Source: a virus
Virus record (IMG/VR): IMGVR_UViG_3300037010_000866
Coordinates: 1 to 40,517 of that record
Reading direction: 5' to 3' (one strand)
Length of the DNA: 40,517 bases
In this document: positions 15,303 through 21,947 of the stretch, in pieces
How the letters are laid out: every line of letters starts with the position of its first letter
How positions within the stretch are numbered: the first letter of the stretch is position 1
Program-made: the position numbers and the translations under genes
Notes under the pieces: generated by a model
What the model saw: the letters and a program-made list of their open reading frames with translations, nothing else
What the model was told of the DNA's origin: nothing
Database searches by the model: none

Positions 15303-15331
15303 ATTATATAAGGAAAATAAAAAGATGTCAA
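15303..15331 (-). promoter_or_regulatory. Sigma-70 promoter
   Basis: TTGACA-17-TATAAT. Copy of the cassette at 6664-6692, including the leader up to the ATG. Confidence 0.9.
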
Positions 15332-15337
15332 CAGGAA

Positions 15338-15370
15338 ACAAAAAAGCCCACATAATTTATATGTAGGCTT
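15338..15370 (-). terminator. Intrinsic terminator of the long RNA
   Basis: An 11-bp stem (AAGCCTACATA with TATGTGGGCTT, one G-U) followed on the minus strand by TTTTTTGTTT. It closes the long RNA unit that starts near 16118. Confidence 0.8.
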
Positions 15371-16118
15371 CCTTGCACTGCTTTACTATTCTCTAATATT
15401 ATATCATCTATATTACATTTCGGATATTTTAGTATCTGAAAGTGGTACGGGCATATATCGCCCTATTGGGGTGGGCTAGGTACCTTTGAATAAAATCTCC
15501 ATGGCAAGTAAAGTCGCTCAAGTTTATGTTATCAAGACCTTACATCTTTACATGTAAGACCATAAAAGTATACCATGTTGGTTTGGCGATGTCATAACCG
15601 ATCATCTCCCAACAGTGGGTTGTGTTCTATACACAATACTAACACGGCGAGAATCTCCCTGTTTCCAGTGGATCCCGAACGATTCTACAAACCGTGCAGT
15701 TTCGAGACTTTCATTCCTGAAGAAATCGGGGTCTCTCATCAGTTGTGACCATTATTCTATTAAGTGTTTATCGACGCTCCCGTCTATTCGGACCTTAACC
15801 GACCAAAGAACGCGATGATCATTCCAATCACATGCCCGCATATATTACACCGTGCTTCTTGGGTGGGACACGGTCATATCCTTCTCCGGATAGTCGTTTA
15901 ATTTCTAAGGGGAATTGAAACCCCGAACTAGCAAATATAAGATTTCTAGCGCCACACCTTTATAATATATGGATACTTCAATAGTAGAGCCACATATTAT
16001 GACAGAAATTAAAGGAAGATGCATTGCACAGGGTGGGATCATTGGCGCAGCATCCTATTCCTATGCTTCCGTGCGTCAAATTATCTACAATGCACCTACC
16101 TTTAATCACTGTCTAACT
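15338..16118 (-). ncRNA. Long structured non-coding RNA, about 780 nt
   Basis: No plausible gene, yet the unit has a consensus promoter (16125-16153) and an intrinsic terminator (15338-15370). At least nine perfect or near-perfect stems can be read: 11 bp at 15962-15972/15990-16000 with an inner stem; 6 bp at 15849-15854/15869-15874; GGAGAA-looped stem at 15877-15892; 4-bp GACG/CGTC at 15773-15784; GGGG/CCCC at 15909-15924 with a T-loop-like TTTCAATT; TTGTGT/ACACAA at 15620-15636; CCCA/TGGG at 15608-15619; 7 bp at 15539-15558; GGGC/GCCC at 15449-15463. Size and ornate folding resemble GOLLD or ROOL-type phage RNAs; membership is not shown. Confidence 0.65.
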
Positions 16119-16124
16119 GTATTT

Positions 16125-16153
16125 ATTATACAACTCTACTGCTATTGTGTCAA
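16125..16153 (-). promoter_or_regulatory. Sigma-70 promoter of the long RNA
   Basis: TTGACA-17-TATAAT. Lies just after the ligase stop (16158). Transcription is expected to begin near 16118. Confidence 0.85.
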
Positions 16154-16157
16154 AAGG

Positions 16158-17516
16158 TTAAACAATAGCAGCAGCAAATTGAGCTTCGATCTCTGCAAAT
16201 GTATCTGCAACAGTCTTATCTTCACGCTCCTCAATTAAGCGTGGTAAGAACAGCGAGTGTTGTTTGCCAGCTTTAGTCGAATACATGATACCATTCGAAC
16301 GGATAGTAACAATCTTACCCAACCATTCTTCTCTATGATTACTGATATAGATACGCAGCTCATCACTTATGCCTGATGCACCACATTCAAGTAAAGCATC
16401 TGCACTCTGACAAGTAAGTGATCCAAATAGATCCTTATTCTTATTCTTACCGGGTGCAAAACCCACAACAACAAGTTCGATGTCCATAACTTCTTTCTGC
16501 TTGACCAAATCCTTCGATGTACCGTCTTTCCATATTGCATGGCGACTCTTACATACAGTACCTTCTAATTTACGCTTGCGCATTTCACGATAGTGTGCTA
16601 ACGCTTCATCGGGACTATAGACAATCTTTGTTTCAATCAATTTAATTTGATCAGAATTGCTTGCATCCAGTTGCCACTCCAGCGATGTGTATCGTTCGTG
16701 ATAAGAAAGATCGTATTTGCCTTTTGGAACAAAGGATGACAGCGGGATCTGATCCCAACAATCATACACAACAACTTCGCCAGCACCTAGTTCGCCACCT
16801 TTAGAAAGAGAATTCAAAATTCCATTACCAATCTGTCGTTCTAGCATTACACCGTTGCGATATACAGTAAGCTCACCGTGTGTGCTTGTTCCGTGTGTAA
16901 AGGTGTCTTTAGCTGCCTGTTCGATACCCAACGCACCGGATGGCATTAGTGTGCCTCCACGCGAAGTAACCCAGACAAAGCCATCCTGACGCACATTCAC
17001 ATACGCAAACATTCCATCTGCTTTGATCTGTGAATATACGCCCTCGGCCCAATCCCATTCTTCCATATTTGATTTCTCTGGAAGAGAGCATCGCATGTAA
17101 GGTGTGACAGGAATCTCGTATGCTTCATTAATTCCTTTTACAGATTTATTCACCGTGGATTCGCTAAAGCCTGAACCCAAGTCTTTTATTAAAATCTTTC
17201 GATACCAGCCGTTCCATTCTTCGTTGGTAGCCATATCCATGTATTGTCTGATCAATGTAGCAGCATGATGGCCGGTGGCTTGACGTTTTATAAGTGCATT
17301 TGCTAACACTGTAAAAGCATTAAAGCTGAGACCGGCACCGTCGTCACCGAAGCGCTCTGGCACCTGTTTAACACCGAATGTATCAATGTTATCCAATGCA
17401 TAACGCAAACCAGCAAAGAAATCGTTGTTGCTTAATTTAGCTTCACGATTGATAACAGCTTCTTTGAACAATTTGCTATTGTCGGATGCAATTTCTGCGA
17501 TTAGTTTATGTGTCAT
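16158..17516 (-). CDS. ATP-dependent DNA ligase, 452 aa
   Basis: Nucleotidyltransferase motifs in order: motif I IKADGMF with catalytic K165 (KADG); HGELTV at 213-218; motif IV EGTVCKS at 318-324; motif V DLVKQKE at 336-342. Seals nicks in the phage genome through ligase-AMP. The length and the roughly 150-residue helical N-terminal domain suit T4 gp30-type ligases rather than the short T7 form. ATG 17516 overlaps the upstream stop (ATGA). The first gene of a unit whose promoter lies at 17942-17970. Confidence 0.9.
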   Translation of the reverse strand: MTHKLIAEIASDNSKLFKEAVINREAKLSNNDFFAGLRYALDNIDTFGVKQVPERFGDDGAGLSFNAFTVLANALIKRQATGHHAATLIRQYMDMATNEEWNGWYRKILIKDLGSGFSESTVNKSVKGINEAYEIPVTPYMRCSLPEKSNMEEWDWAEGVYSQIKADGMFAYVNVRQDGFVWVTSRGGTLMPSGALGIEQAAKDTFTHGTSTHGELTVYRNGVMLERQIGNGILNSLSKGGELGAGEVVVYDCWDQIPLSSFVPKGKYDLSYHERYTSLEWQLDASNSDQIKLIETKIVYSPDEALAHYREMRKRKLEGTVCKSRHAIWKDGTSKDLVKQKEVMDIELVVVGFAPGKNKNKDLFGSLTCQSADALLECGASGISDELRIYISNHREEWLGKIVTIRSNGIMYSTKAGKQHSLFLPRLIEEREDKTVADTFAEIEAQFAAAIV

Positions 17517-17935
17517 AATAACCAAATATTCTCTTTAAGAGCGAGTTTTTCATCCACGCTTAGTTTAGAAATAACACCACGCGCAACAATAGTTCTTGCC
17601 GCCGCAGCATCCTGTTTTTCCTTCAAATTATTTATTGAATCCTGCACATAATTGACTTTCCATTCTTCGGAAGTATATGTCAGTGTTTCGTTTATACCGC
17701 CAGTTCGTGTTTCATAATGAAACTGCACACTCGGTCCAGTTGATGTAAGTGTTACATCCACTGAGATACCAACCGAAATTGCCAATGCCTGCATATCCAT
17801 CAGCCGCTTCGGCAATGATGCAAGATATGCAGCTTTCTCGATAGCTTCCTGACGTTTAGATTCTTCATTAGCCAATCGTTTAGCTTCGGCTGCTTCTATC
17901 CGTTTTATAGCGTTTTGTGCTTGTTTAGTGTCCAT
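17513..17935 (-). CDS. Hypothetical protein with coiled coil, 140 aa
   Basis: MDTKQAQNAIKRIEAAEAKR at the start continues as a charged coiled coil to about residue 40, followed by a beta-rich segment. ATG 17935 lies 6 bp after the -10 box of promoter 17942-17970, so the mRNA is probably leaderless. It ends in ATGA overlap with the ligase. Function unknown. Confidence 0.65.
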   Translation of the reverse strand: MDTKQAQNAIKRIEAAEAKRLANEESKRQEAIEKAAYLASLPKRLMDMQALAISVGISVDVTLTSTGPSVQFHYETRTGGINETLTYTSEEWKVNYVQDSINNLKEKQDAAAARTIVARGVISKLSVDEKLALKENIWLL

Positions 17936-17941
17936 GTGTAT

Positions 17942-17970
17942 ATTATATGCGGTTAGATGGTAGTTGTCAA
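17942..17970 (-). promoter_or_regulatory. Sigma-70 promoter, leaderless transcript
   Basis: TTGACA-17-TATAAT; the ATG of the 17513-17935 gene begins 6 bp downstream of TATAAT. Drives that gene and DNA ligase. Confidence 0.85.
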
Positions 17971-18362
17971 GCAACTTCTTTAATTGAATGAAGGGCAATA
18001 CAAGCTGGTAACAACAAGACAGCCTTTTCATCACCAAAAGCAGCAATTATTTTCAGTTCGCCGATTTCTGATTCGATCATGTATGCGCAATCATCATATG
18101 CAATTAGACACAAGATCGCATCCCTTGCCGCACTCCTTGCCGCACTCCATGCCGCACTCCATGCCGCATCCCTTGCCGCACTCCATTCCGTATCCCGTGT
18201 CGCATCCCTTGCCGTATCCCTTGCCGCATCCCAAGCCGCACCCCTTGCTGCATTCCATGTCGCACTCCATTCCGCACTCCATTGCTCTGGATGTGTTTTT
18301 AGCGATGCCAATATTCGGTCGATGTGTATTGCATTTGGTAAGTGAGACCATTCGGTTGTCAT
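17967..18362 (-). CDS. Paralogous family protein with Ala/Trp/Arg repeat (copy 4 of 7), 131 aa
   Basis: Fixed ends MTTEWSHLPNAIHIDRILAS and DDCAYMIESEIGELKIIAAF with LLLPACIALHSIKEV. The middle (about residues 30-85) is a tandem repeat of four-residue units such as AWSA, ARDA, ARDT. The repeat array occupies 18119-18291. Repeat expansion seems to have replaced the variable middle found in the other copies. ATGA overlap with 18359-18565. Confidence 0.8.
   Translation of the reverse strand: MTTEWSHLPNAIHIDRILASLKTHPEQWSAEWSATWNAARGAAWDAARDTARDATRDTEWSAARDAAWSAAWSAARSAARDAILCLIAYDDCAYMIESEIGELKIIAAFGDEKAVLLLPACIALHSIKEVA
18119..18291. repeat. 12-bp tandem repeat array
   Basis: About 14 copies of GCCGCAYTCCWT and variants on the plus strand, coding four residues per unit (AWSA/ARDA) on the minus strand. 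All three antisense frames are open through it, so long frames on the other strand here are artefacts. Confidence 0.85.
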
Positions 18363-18565
18363 TTCTTCTTCCGTTCTTTAGGGAAATATCCGTCGGCTTG
18401 CTCGTCCGTAATATTACCCATAAAGTTTTCCATTACAGTCTTATCGCGTCCACTTGCAAGTCGAAATTCTCTAACAACATTATCCAACTGTCGAGTTACA
18501 GTGATGTGACAACCATCGGTTTTTTCTTCCACGGCATAGGAATACTTAGTCATCAATTTTGACAT
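18359..18565 (-). CDS. Hypothetical protein, 68 aa
   Basis: MSKLMTKYSYAVEEKTDGCH then a basic helix and a terminal ERKKK. GAGGAA 8-9 nt before ATG 18565. It overlaps the HNH gene upstream by about 20 bp. Function unknown. Confidence 0.6.
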   Translation of the reverse strand: MSKLMTKYSYAVEEKTDGCHITVTRQLDNVVREFRLASGRDKTVMENFMGNITDEQADGYFPKERKKK

Positions 18566-19004
18566 TACTTAATTCCTCTGCAAGTTTCTTACGACGATTA
18601 AATTCTTTAGTTTCTCCGACGCTTTTCTTATTATTACACGGCGCACACATCACTTGTGTATTGGATAGGTTATCGGCACCGCCCAATCCACGGGCTAAGA
18701 TATGATCGTGTGTAAATAATACTTCAGCATCACCTTTCATACCATATAGATTTACATGTGCCGATGATGTACCTGGTGAGGATTCTACAGCAAAATGTGT
18801 TGCTACTATACCACATCCAACACAAACAATGCCACCCGGCTTCTTCGATGCTCGGTAAAATGTGCGTAGCCGAAGTGATGTGCATCCAACCCACTTACCG
18901 CTCGGCCGTTGAACCTTTTCTTTCTTATCGTTGCAATGTGTTTTTATATCAATTAAAAACTCTGCTAAAGTAAGAACTTCGTACCTGAAATATTTTTGTG
19001 CCAT
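18546..19004 (-). CDS. HNH endonuclease, 152 aa
   Basis: Zinc-coordinating Cys pair around VCVGCGIVAT, then HDHILARGLGGADNLSNTQV and MCAPCNNKK: the DH..N..H/N pattern with a CxxC after it. Compact HNH fold without a recognisable DNA-binding extension. ATG 19004 with GAGAA upstream. Cannot say from sequence whether it is a homing enzyme or a defence/packaging-type HNH. Confidence 0.75.
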   Translation of the reverse strand: MAQKYFRYEVLTLAEFLIDIKTHCNDKKEKVQRPSGKWVGCTSLRLRTFYRASKKPGGIVCVGCGIVATHFAVESSPGTSSAHVNLYGMKGDAEVLFTHDHILARGLGGADNLSNTQVMCAPCNNKKSVGETKEFNRRKKLAEELSNVKIDD

Positions 19005-19015
19005 GGTATTCTCGA

Positions 19016-19219
19016 TTAAACAGTTGGATAACCAGCTGCACTTCTTTCTCTTAAAAAGTCGGACCAGCGCCACCCATAATATTTCATAAAACCTATATTT
19101 TTAAGAGTGTTGAATGTTCCCATAGCTTGTTCACTTTTCTTCCACGCAGCATACATCCTAGCCATCTCATGTATATTTGGTCGAGCTAAAACTCTGAATG
19201 TGTCGTCTTCTGTGTGCAT
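19016..19219 (-). CDS. Hypothetical protein, 67 aa
   Basis: MHTEDDTFRVLARPNIHEMA then a Trp/Lys helix (YAAWKKSEQAMGTFNTL) and a Trp-rich tail. The -10 box is 5 bp from the ATG, so leaderless. Own promoter at 19225. Function unknown. Confidence 0.6.
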   Translation of the reverse strand: MHTEDDTFRVLARPNIHEMARMYAAWKKSEQAMGTFNTLKNIGFMKYYGWRWSDFLRERSAAGYPTV

Positions 19220-19224
19220 AATGT

Positions 19225-19230
19225 ATTATA
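19225..19230 (-). promoter_or_regulatory. Extended -10 promoter
   Basis: TGTTATAAT (TGn plus TATAAT) with a weak -35; 5 bp from the ATG of 19016-19219. Confidence 0.55.
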
Positions 19231-19265
19231 ACACTATATGGGAATAAAATAAAGAGGTAGTTTAA

Positions 19266-19273
19266 GATAAATA
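19266..19273 (+). promoter_or_regulatory. Late-type box GATAAATA
   Basis: GATAAATA 24 nt before the plus-strand gene at 19298. Confidence 0.35.
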
Positions 19274-19297
19274 TTGTATAATAAATAGGAACTTCGT

Positions 19298-19636
19298 ATG
19301 TCATTCAAATCTAAAGTCTCAAAATTTAATAATCGACTTGCTGTATTATTGACTAATGTTGTTAGCACAATGTGGTGCTCATACGCTTTTGGAATTTTAG
19401 CATTAGTTAGTTTACCAACCGCCCTTACATTAGGTACCGGGGCTATCGTATCATGGATAGCCCAGACATTCTTACAGCTTGTATTACTATCTGTTATTAT
19501 GGTTGGTCAGGAAGTACAGAATAAGAAATCTGAAAGACGAGCAATTCAGGACCATGCAATGCTTATCGCTCAGCTTGCCGAAATTAAAGAGATGAATGAA
19601 TCCTTGCGGTTACTACTCGACCATCACGATATTTGA
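19298..19636 (+). CDS. Small membrane protein, 112 aa
   Basis: Two membrane segments about residues 27-48 and 54-72 (CSYAFGILALVSLPTALTLG; IVSWIAQTFLQLVLLSVIM), then a charged 40-residue tail with KSERRAIQDHAMLIAQLAEI and a coiled-coil look. No signal peptide. Lone plus-strand gene behind a late-type box. The topology is compatible with a holin or another membrane-acting protein, but nothing proves this. Confidence 0.6.
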   Translation: MSFKSKVSKFNNRLAVLLTNVVSTMWCSYAFGILALVSLPTALTLGTGAIVSWIAQTFLQLVLLSVIMVGQEVQNKKSERRAIQDHAMLIAQLAEIKEMNESLRLLLDHHDI

Positions 19637-19882
19637 TTATCTGAGTAGTGTGATATTACAACCAGGAAACATAATTCCAAATGCAGTAGCATCAACCTTA
19701 TCGATACCTGCTACCTTATAAATAGAACTTCGCGTAGATCTACCTAGTACATCGTGACCATAACTTAGTTCATACCTAGCATTAAGTCCGTAATTCATGA
19801 GCCATACATACATTTTATCATTGATAAAATACTCACCCGACCCGTATATGGATTGTGGGACATCTAATTGCATTGAGCTCAT
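19637..19882 (-). CDS. Hypothetical protein, 81 aa
   Basis: MSSMQLDVPQSIYGSGEYFI, then RYELSYGHDVLGRSTRSSIY: beta-rich, no family recognised. It begins about 20 nt after the CCA end of the tRNA-like element 19906-19989 and may be transcribed through the RNA cluster. Confidence 0.6.
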   Translation of the reverse strand: MSSMQLDVPQSIYGSGEYFINDKMYVWLMNYGLNARYELSYGHDVLGRSTRSSIYKVAGIDKVDATAFGIMFPGCNITLLR

Positions 19883-19905
19883 ATTATGCTTTCTACATTA
19901 AATAA

Positions 19906-19989
19906 TGGTGGATCATTGCGGGTTCGAACCGCTCATTGTAGGGAGTCTCATAAGAGGTGCTTTGCAATGAATGCCGATCTACATGACCC
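19906..19989 (-). tRNA. tRNA-like element ending in CCA, degenerate
   Basis: A perfect 7-bp acceptor stem (GGGTCAT with ATGATCC, containing a G3-U70 pair) and a T-arm (GCGGTTCGAACCCGC) with a discriminator A and encoded CCA. The D-arm and anticodon arm cannot be paired in a standard way; a 4-bp GTAG/CTAC and a CTCTTATGAG hairpin lie where they should be. It may be a decayed or non-decoding tRNA. G3-U70 would make it an alanine-type acceptor. Confidence 0.5.
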
Positions 19990-20000
19990 GAAAATTGTTA

Positions 20001-20190
20001 TACAGGGTAAGGCTGGATTCGAACCAACATAATCTGGGTTATTAGCCCATCGCTCTAGTATGTTTGCTATTTCATAATAAGTTGTTGGCGCGCTTTCCAA
20101 TTTCCTATTATTTCCTGACAAACAACCACAAGATAGTTCACGATGATCAATCGCTATTTTTCTCATTCCAGTTGAGCTACTACCCCTGTA
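20001..20190 (-). tRNA. tRNA-Ile-like (AAU) with about 110-nt D-loop insertion
   Basis: Ends: a 7-bp TACAGGG/CCCTGTA outer stem. 5' part: TAGCTCAACTGG as in a normal D-arm. 3' part: TAGAGCGATGGGCTAATAAC, with a GGG-CTAATAA-CCC anticodon arm, then GTTGGTTCGAATCCAGC, a perfect T-arm. Between the GG of the D-loop and TAGAGC stand about 110 extra nt that fold in part (GTTGTT with AACAAC). T33-AAT-A gives an AAU anticodon, which is rare. The acceptor is displaced by about 4 nt from the T-stem, so whether it functions is uncertain. Confidence 0.5.
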
Positions 20191-20211
20191 TAACAACTAT
20201 TTTATTATGAT

Positions 20212-20328
20212 GAATGTATGAAGGAGTCCCGATTCTCCACCTTCTCTTAGTAAGCCCTTACGGGAATCATTTCTGATTAGCACTTACCATGTGCATTTTA
20301 TTGATCGTTCTTCTACACTAATACATTC
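20212..20328 (-). ncRNA. Folded RNA of about 117 nt within the tRNA cluster
   Basis: A three-way junction on the minus strand: outer 8-bp stem GAATGTAT/ATACATTC; a stem GAAGG..CTCCTTC; and a 5-bp GTAAG/CTTAC enclosing AATCA-GAAA-TGATT (GNRA loop) and CCC-GTAA-GGG (GNRA loop). It is not a tRNA. It sits between tRNA-Leu and the inserted tRNA, as the T4 species 1 and 2 RNAs do in T4. Function unknown. Confidence 0.5.
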
Positions 20329-20334
20329 AAACTT

Positions 20335-20419
20335 TGGTGCGGGTAGATGGGTTCGAACCTCCATGGATTTCTCCGGCAAATTTTAAGTTTGCTGCCTATA
20401 CCTATTCGGCTATACCCGC
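20335..20419 (-). tRNA. tRNA-Leu(UAA), 85 nt with encoded CCA
   Basis: Class II tRNA. Acceptor GCGGGTA/TACCCGC, discriminator A, encoded CCA. Anticodon arm GCAAA-CTTAAAA-TTTGC with TAA anticodon, decoding UUA/UUG. Variable arm of about 13 nt. The T-stem has one mismatch, otherwise it is standard. UUA is common in this AT-rich genome, so a supplementary tRNA is sensible. Confidence 0.85.
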
Positions 20420-20425
20420 ATAATC

Positions 20426-21139
20426 TTATTTCTTCAATGCTTTAACGGCATTATAGTATCTTCCACTCATTGCTGCAAGTGATAAAGATAAAATATTTGC
20501 AGCATTTTTCATTCCGTTATCTTTTACTAATTTAACAATTTCGTTATAATCTGTTTTCCGTGGCCGCCCTGTTTGTCCACACCCTGCACCTAATTGTTTC
20601 TTATCCTCATACATTTTTGTTATGCTTGCTGATAAGTTATCCTTATGTTTTTGTGTCTTCTCTTTACCTTTATTTCCGCTACCGTTTTTATTACGAATCA
20701 TTTTATCAGCATTCATTGCACATGCCGTTTCTCGTCCGTATAACAATACTACTCGTTCCCATGGATTCTTATGTGTTCCATTCTTCTTTTGAGTAGACAT
20801 CATTTTATCGATAATTTCTTGATGTTTCATCGGGTTATCATCGACTGTATATCCTGATGAATTTCTTACCTGATTATAATATTTTCGATTCGTACCGTAA
20901 TATAATTCATCATCGGTAACAGAATTTAAATACTCTTCTTCTTTTTGTATAATTTCGGTAGAAGTCGTATTACTACTTTCCCATAAAATTTTACGAACAA
21001 ATAACTCAGGATGCTTATTATATGAATTCTTAAAAACTGTCCCGCTTCCGACATACCCGTCATCGGGTGTCCCTTGATGGCGTCCTATGTATTTTAGTCC
21101 ATTAGATGTATTAGTCCATTCGTATATAAATCCGTGCAT
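20426..21139 (-). CDS. GIY-YIG homing endonuclease with C-terminal HTH, 237 aa
   Basis: HGFIYEWTNTSNGLKYIGRH gives GIY and YIG spaced as in Seg-type nucleases, then KYYNQVRNSSGYTVDD. The middle (DKMMSTQKKNGTHKNPWERV...) resembles NUMOD-type DNA contact. The last 35 residues (EIVKLVKDNGMKNAANILSL) look like a resolvase-type helix-turn-helix. It ends just before the tRNA cluster and may have entered next to it. Confidence 0.8.
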   Translation of the reverse strand: MHGFIYEWTNTSNGLKYIGRHQGTPDDGYVGSGTVFKNSYNKHPELFVRKILWESSNTTSTEIIQKEEEYLNSVTDDELYYGTNRKYYNQVRNSSGYTVDDNPMKHQEIIDKMMSTQKKNGTHKNPWERVVLLYGRETACAMNADKMIRNKNGSGNKGKEKTQKHKDNLSASITKMYEDKKQLGAGCGQTGRPRKTDYNEIVKLVKDNGMKNAANILSLSLAAMSGRYYNAVKALKK

Positions 21140-21190
21140 AACACATATTTATATACGAATCTCCTAAATATCGAGGATTAGTGGGCCGCC

Positions 21191-21505
21191 TTAAACCAAT
21201 CCTTGTTGTACCATATCTTGTTCCAATGCAGCAGCAACACGATTTTTCATCTCACTCATATCGTCAACTTCGACTTCGACGATATACTTAGAAACAGCAT
21301 CACGCCCCTTCTTGAATGCTTCCAAACGACCAGCAGCAATGGTACGGCCCATTTTCTTACTAAAGATATCGTTTGGTCCACATAACGCAATGGACACGAG
21401 AACAGTCTTAGCATCCTTAGGTGTAATTGCTAAGGTAGCGCCACGACTTTGGCCGATTGAGAAAGAAGTCAGTGTAGAACGATAGTGCATATATTCGGTT
21501 GTCAT
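21191..21505 (-). CDS. Hypothetical protein, 104 aa
   Basis: MTTEYMHYRSTLTSFSIGQS, then GRLEAFKKGRDAVSKYIVEV;  a strand-rich first half and a helical second half. AAAGGA before ATG 21505. Possibly a nucleic-acid-binding protein (basic SKYIV region), not decided. Own promoter at 21554-21582. Confidence 0.65.
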   Translation of the reverse strand: MTTEYMHYRSTLTSFSIGQSRGATLAITPKDAKTVLVSIALCGPNDIFSKKMGRTIAAGRLEAFKKGRDAVSKYIVEVEVDDMSEMKNRVAAALEQDMVQQGLV

Positions 21506-21553
21506 ATCAATCCTTTGTGTGTTTATTAAAATGTCTTACTGTGTTTAAGTAGT

Positions 21554-21582
21554 TATTATATGACATCTATGCTGTAGTGTCA
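21554..21582 (-). promoter_or_regulatory. Sigma-70 promoter
   Basis: TTGACA-17-TATAAT for the 21191-21505 gene. Closely related to the promoter at 417-445. It overlaps the end of the paralog 21567-21947. Confidence 0.9.
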
Positions 21583-21947
21583 ACGGTTGTTTTAATTAAA
21601 TCAAATGTAATACAGCCAGGCAACAATAGCGATGCTCTATCATCGCCGAGTGCCGAAAGTATCCTTAATTCACTGACATCTGAATTCAACATATATGCAC
21701 AATCGTCATATGCAATAAGAGCTAGAATTGTTCTATATGCAGCCATCGGAGTAGACATGAATACTTCATAACTTAACCCATTTAACAATTGACAGGCATT
21801 TCTTGCTGCCAACCTACCTCGTAGTTGTTCCTGTACAGTCATCGGTAAGTTGTATGAAAACCTCCAATGCTCCGGGTGTGCTCTAACAGAAGCCAACACC
21901 CGATCAATATGTGCTGCATTTGCTGAATGATCATATTTTAGTTTCAT
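21567..21947 (-). CDS. Paralogous family protein (copy 5 of 7), 126 aa
   Basis: More divergent at the N-terminus (MKLKYDHSANAAHIDRVLAS) but with the family C-terminus YDDCAYMLNSDVSELRILSA and RASLLLPGCITFDLIK. Middle unrelated (VQEQLRGRLAARNACQLLNG). ATGA overlap with the SleB gene upstream. Confidence 0.8.
   Translation of the reverse strand: MKLKYDHSANAAHIDRVLASVRAHPEHWRFSYNLPMTVQEQLRGRLAARNACQLLNGLSYEVFMSTPMAAYRTILALIAYDDCAYMLNSDVSELRILSALGDDRASLLLPGCITFDLIKTTVDTTA

Noticed and set aside
15338-16118. A tmRNA inside the long RNA
   Set aside because: No tRNA-like end pair with CCA and no short tag frame ending in LAA was found
18119-18291. A CRISPR array
   Set aside because: Repeats are directly contiguous with no spacers and are coding
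18079-18562. Long open frames on the plus strand and a second minus frame across the repeat
   Set aside because: The 12-bp repeat keeps all frames open; only the minus frame with the family ends is a real gene
19948-20196. An 82-codon frame through the tRNA-like element
   Set aside because: It reads through the T-arm and anticodon arm of the tRNA; such frames (VGSNPALP) are a usual by-product of tRNA genes
21146-21153. TATAAATA before the GIY-YIG gene at 20426-21139
   Set aside because: It is only 7 nt from the ATG, too close for the spacing seen at the other boxes; left open
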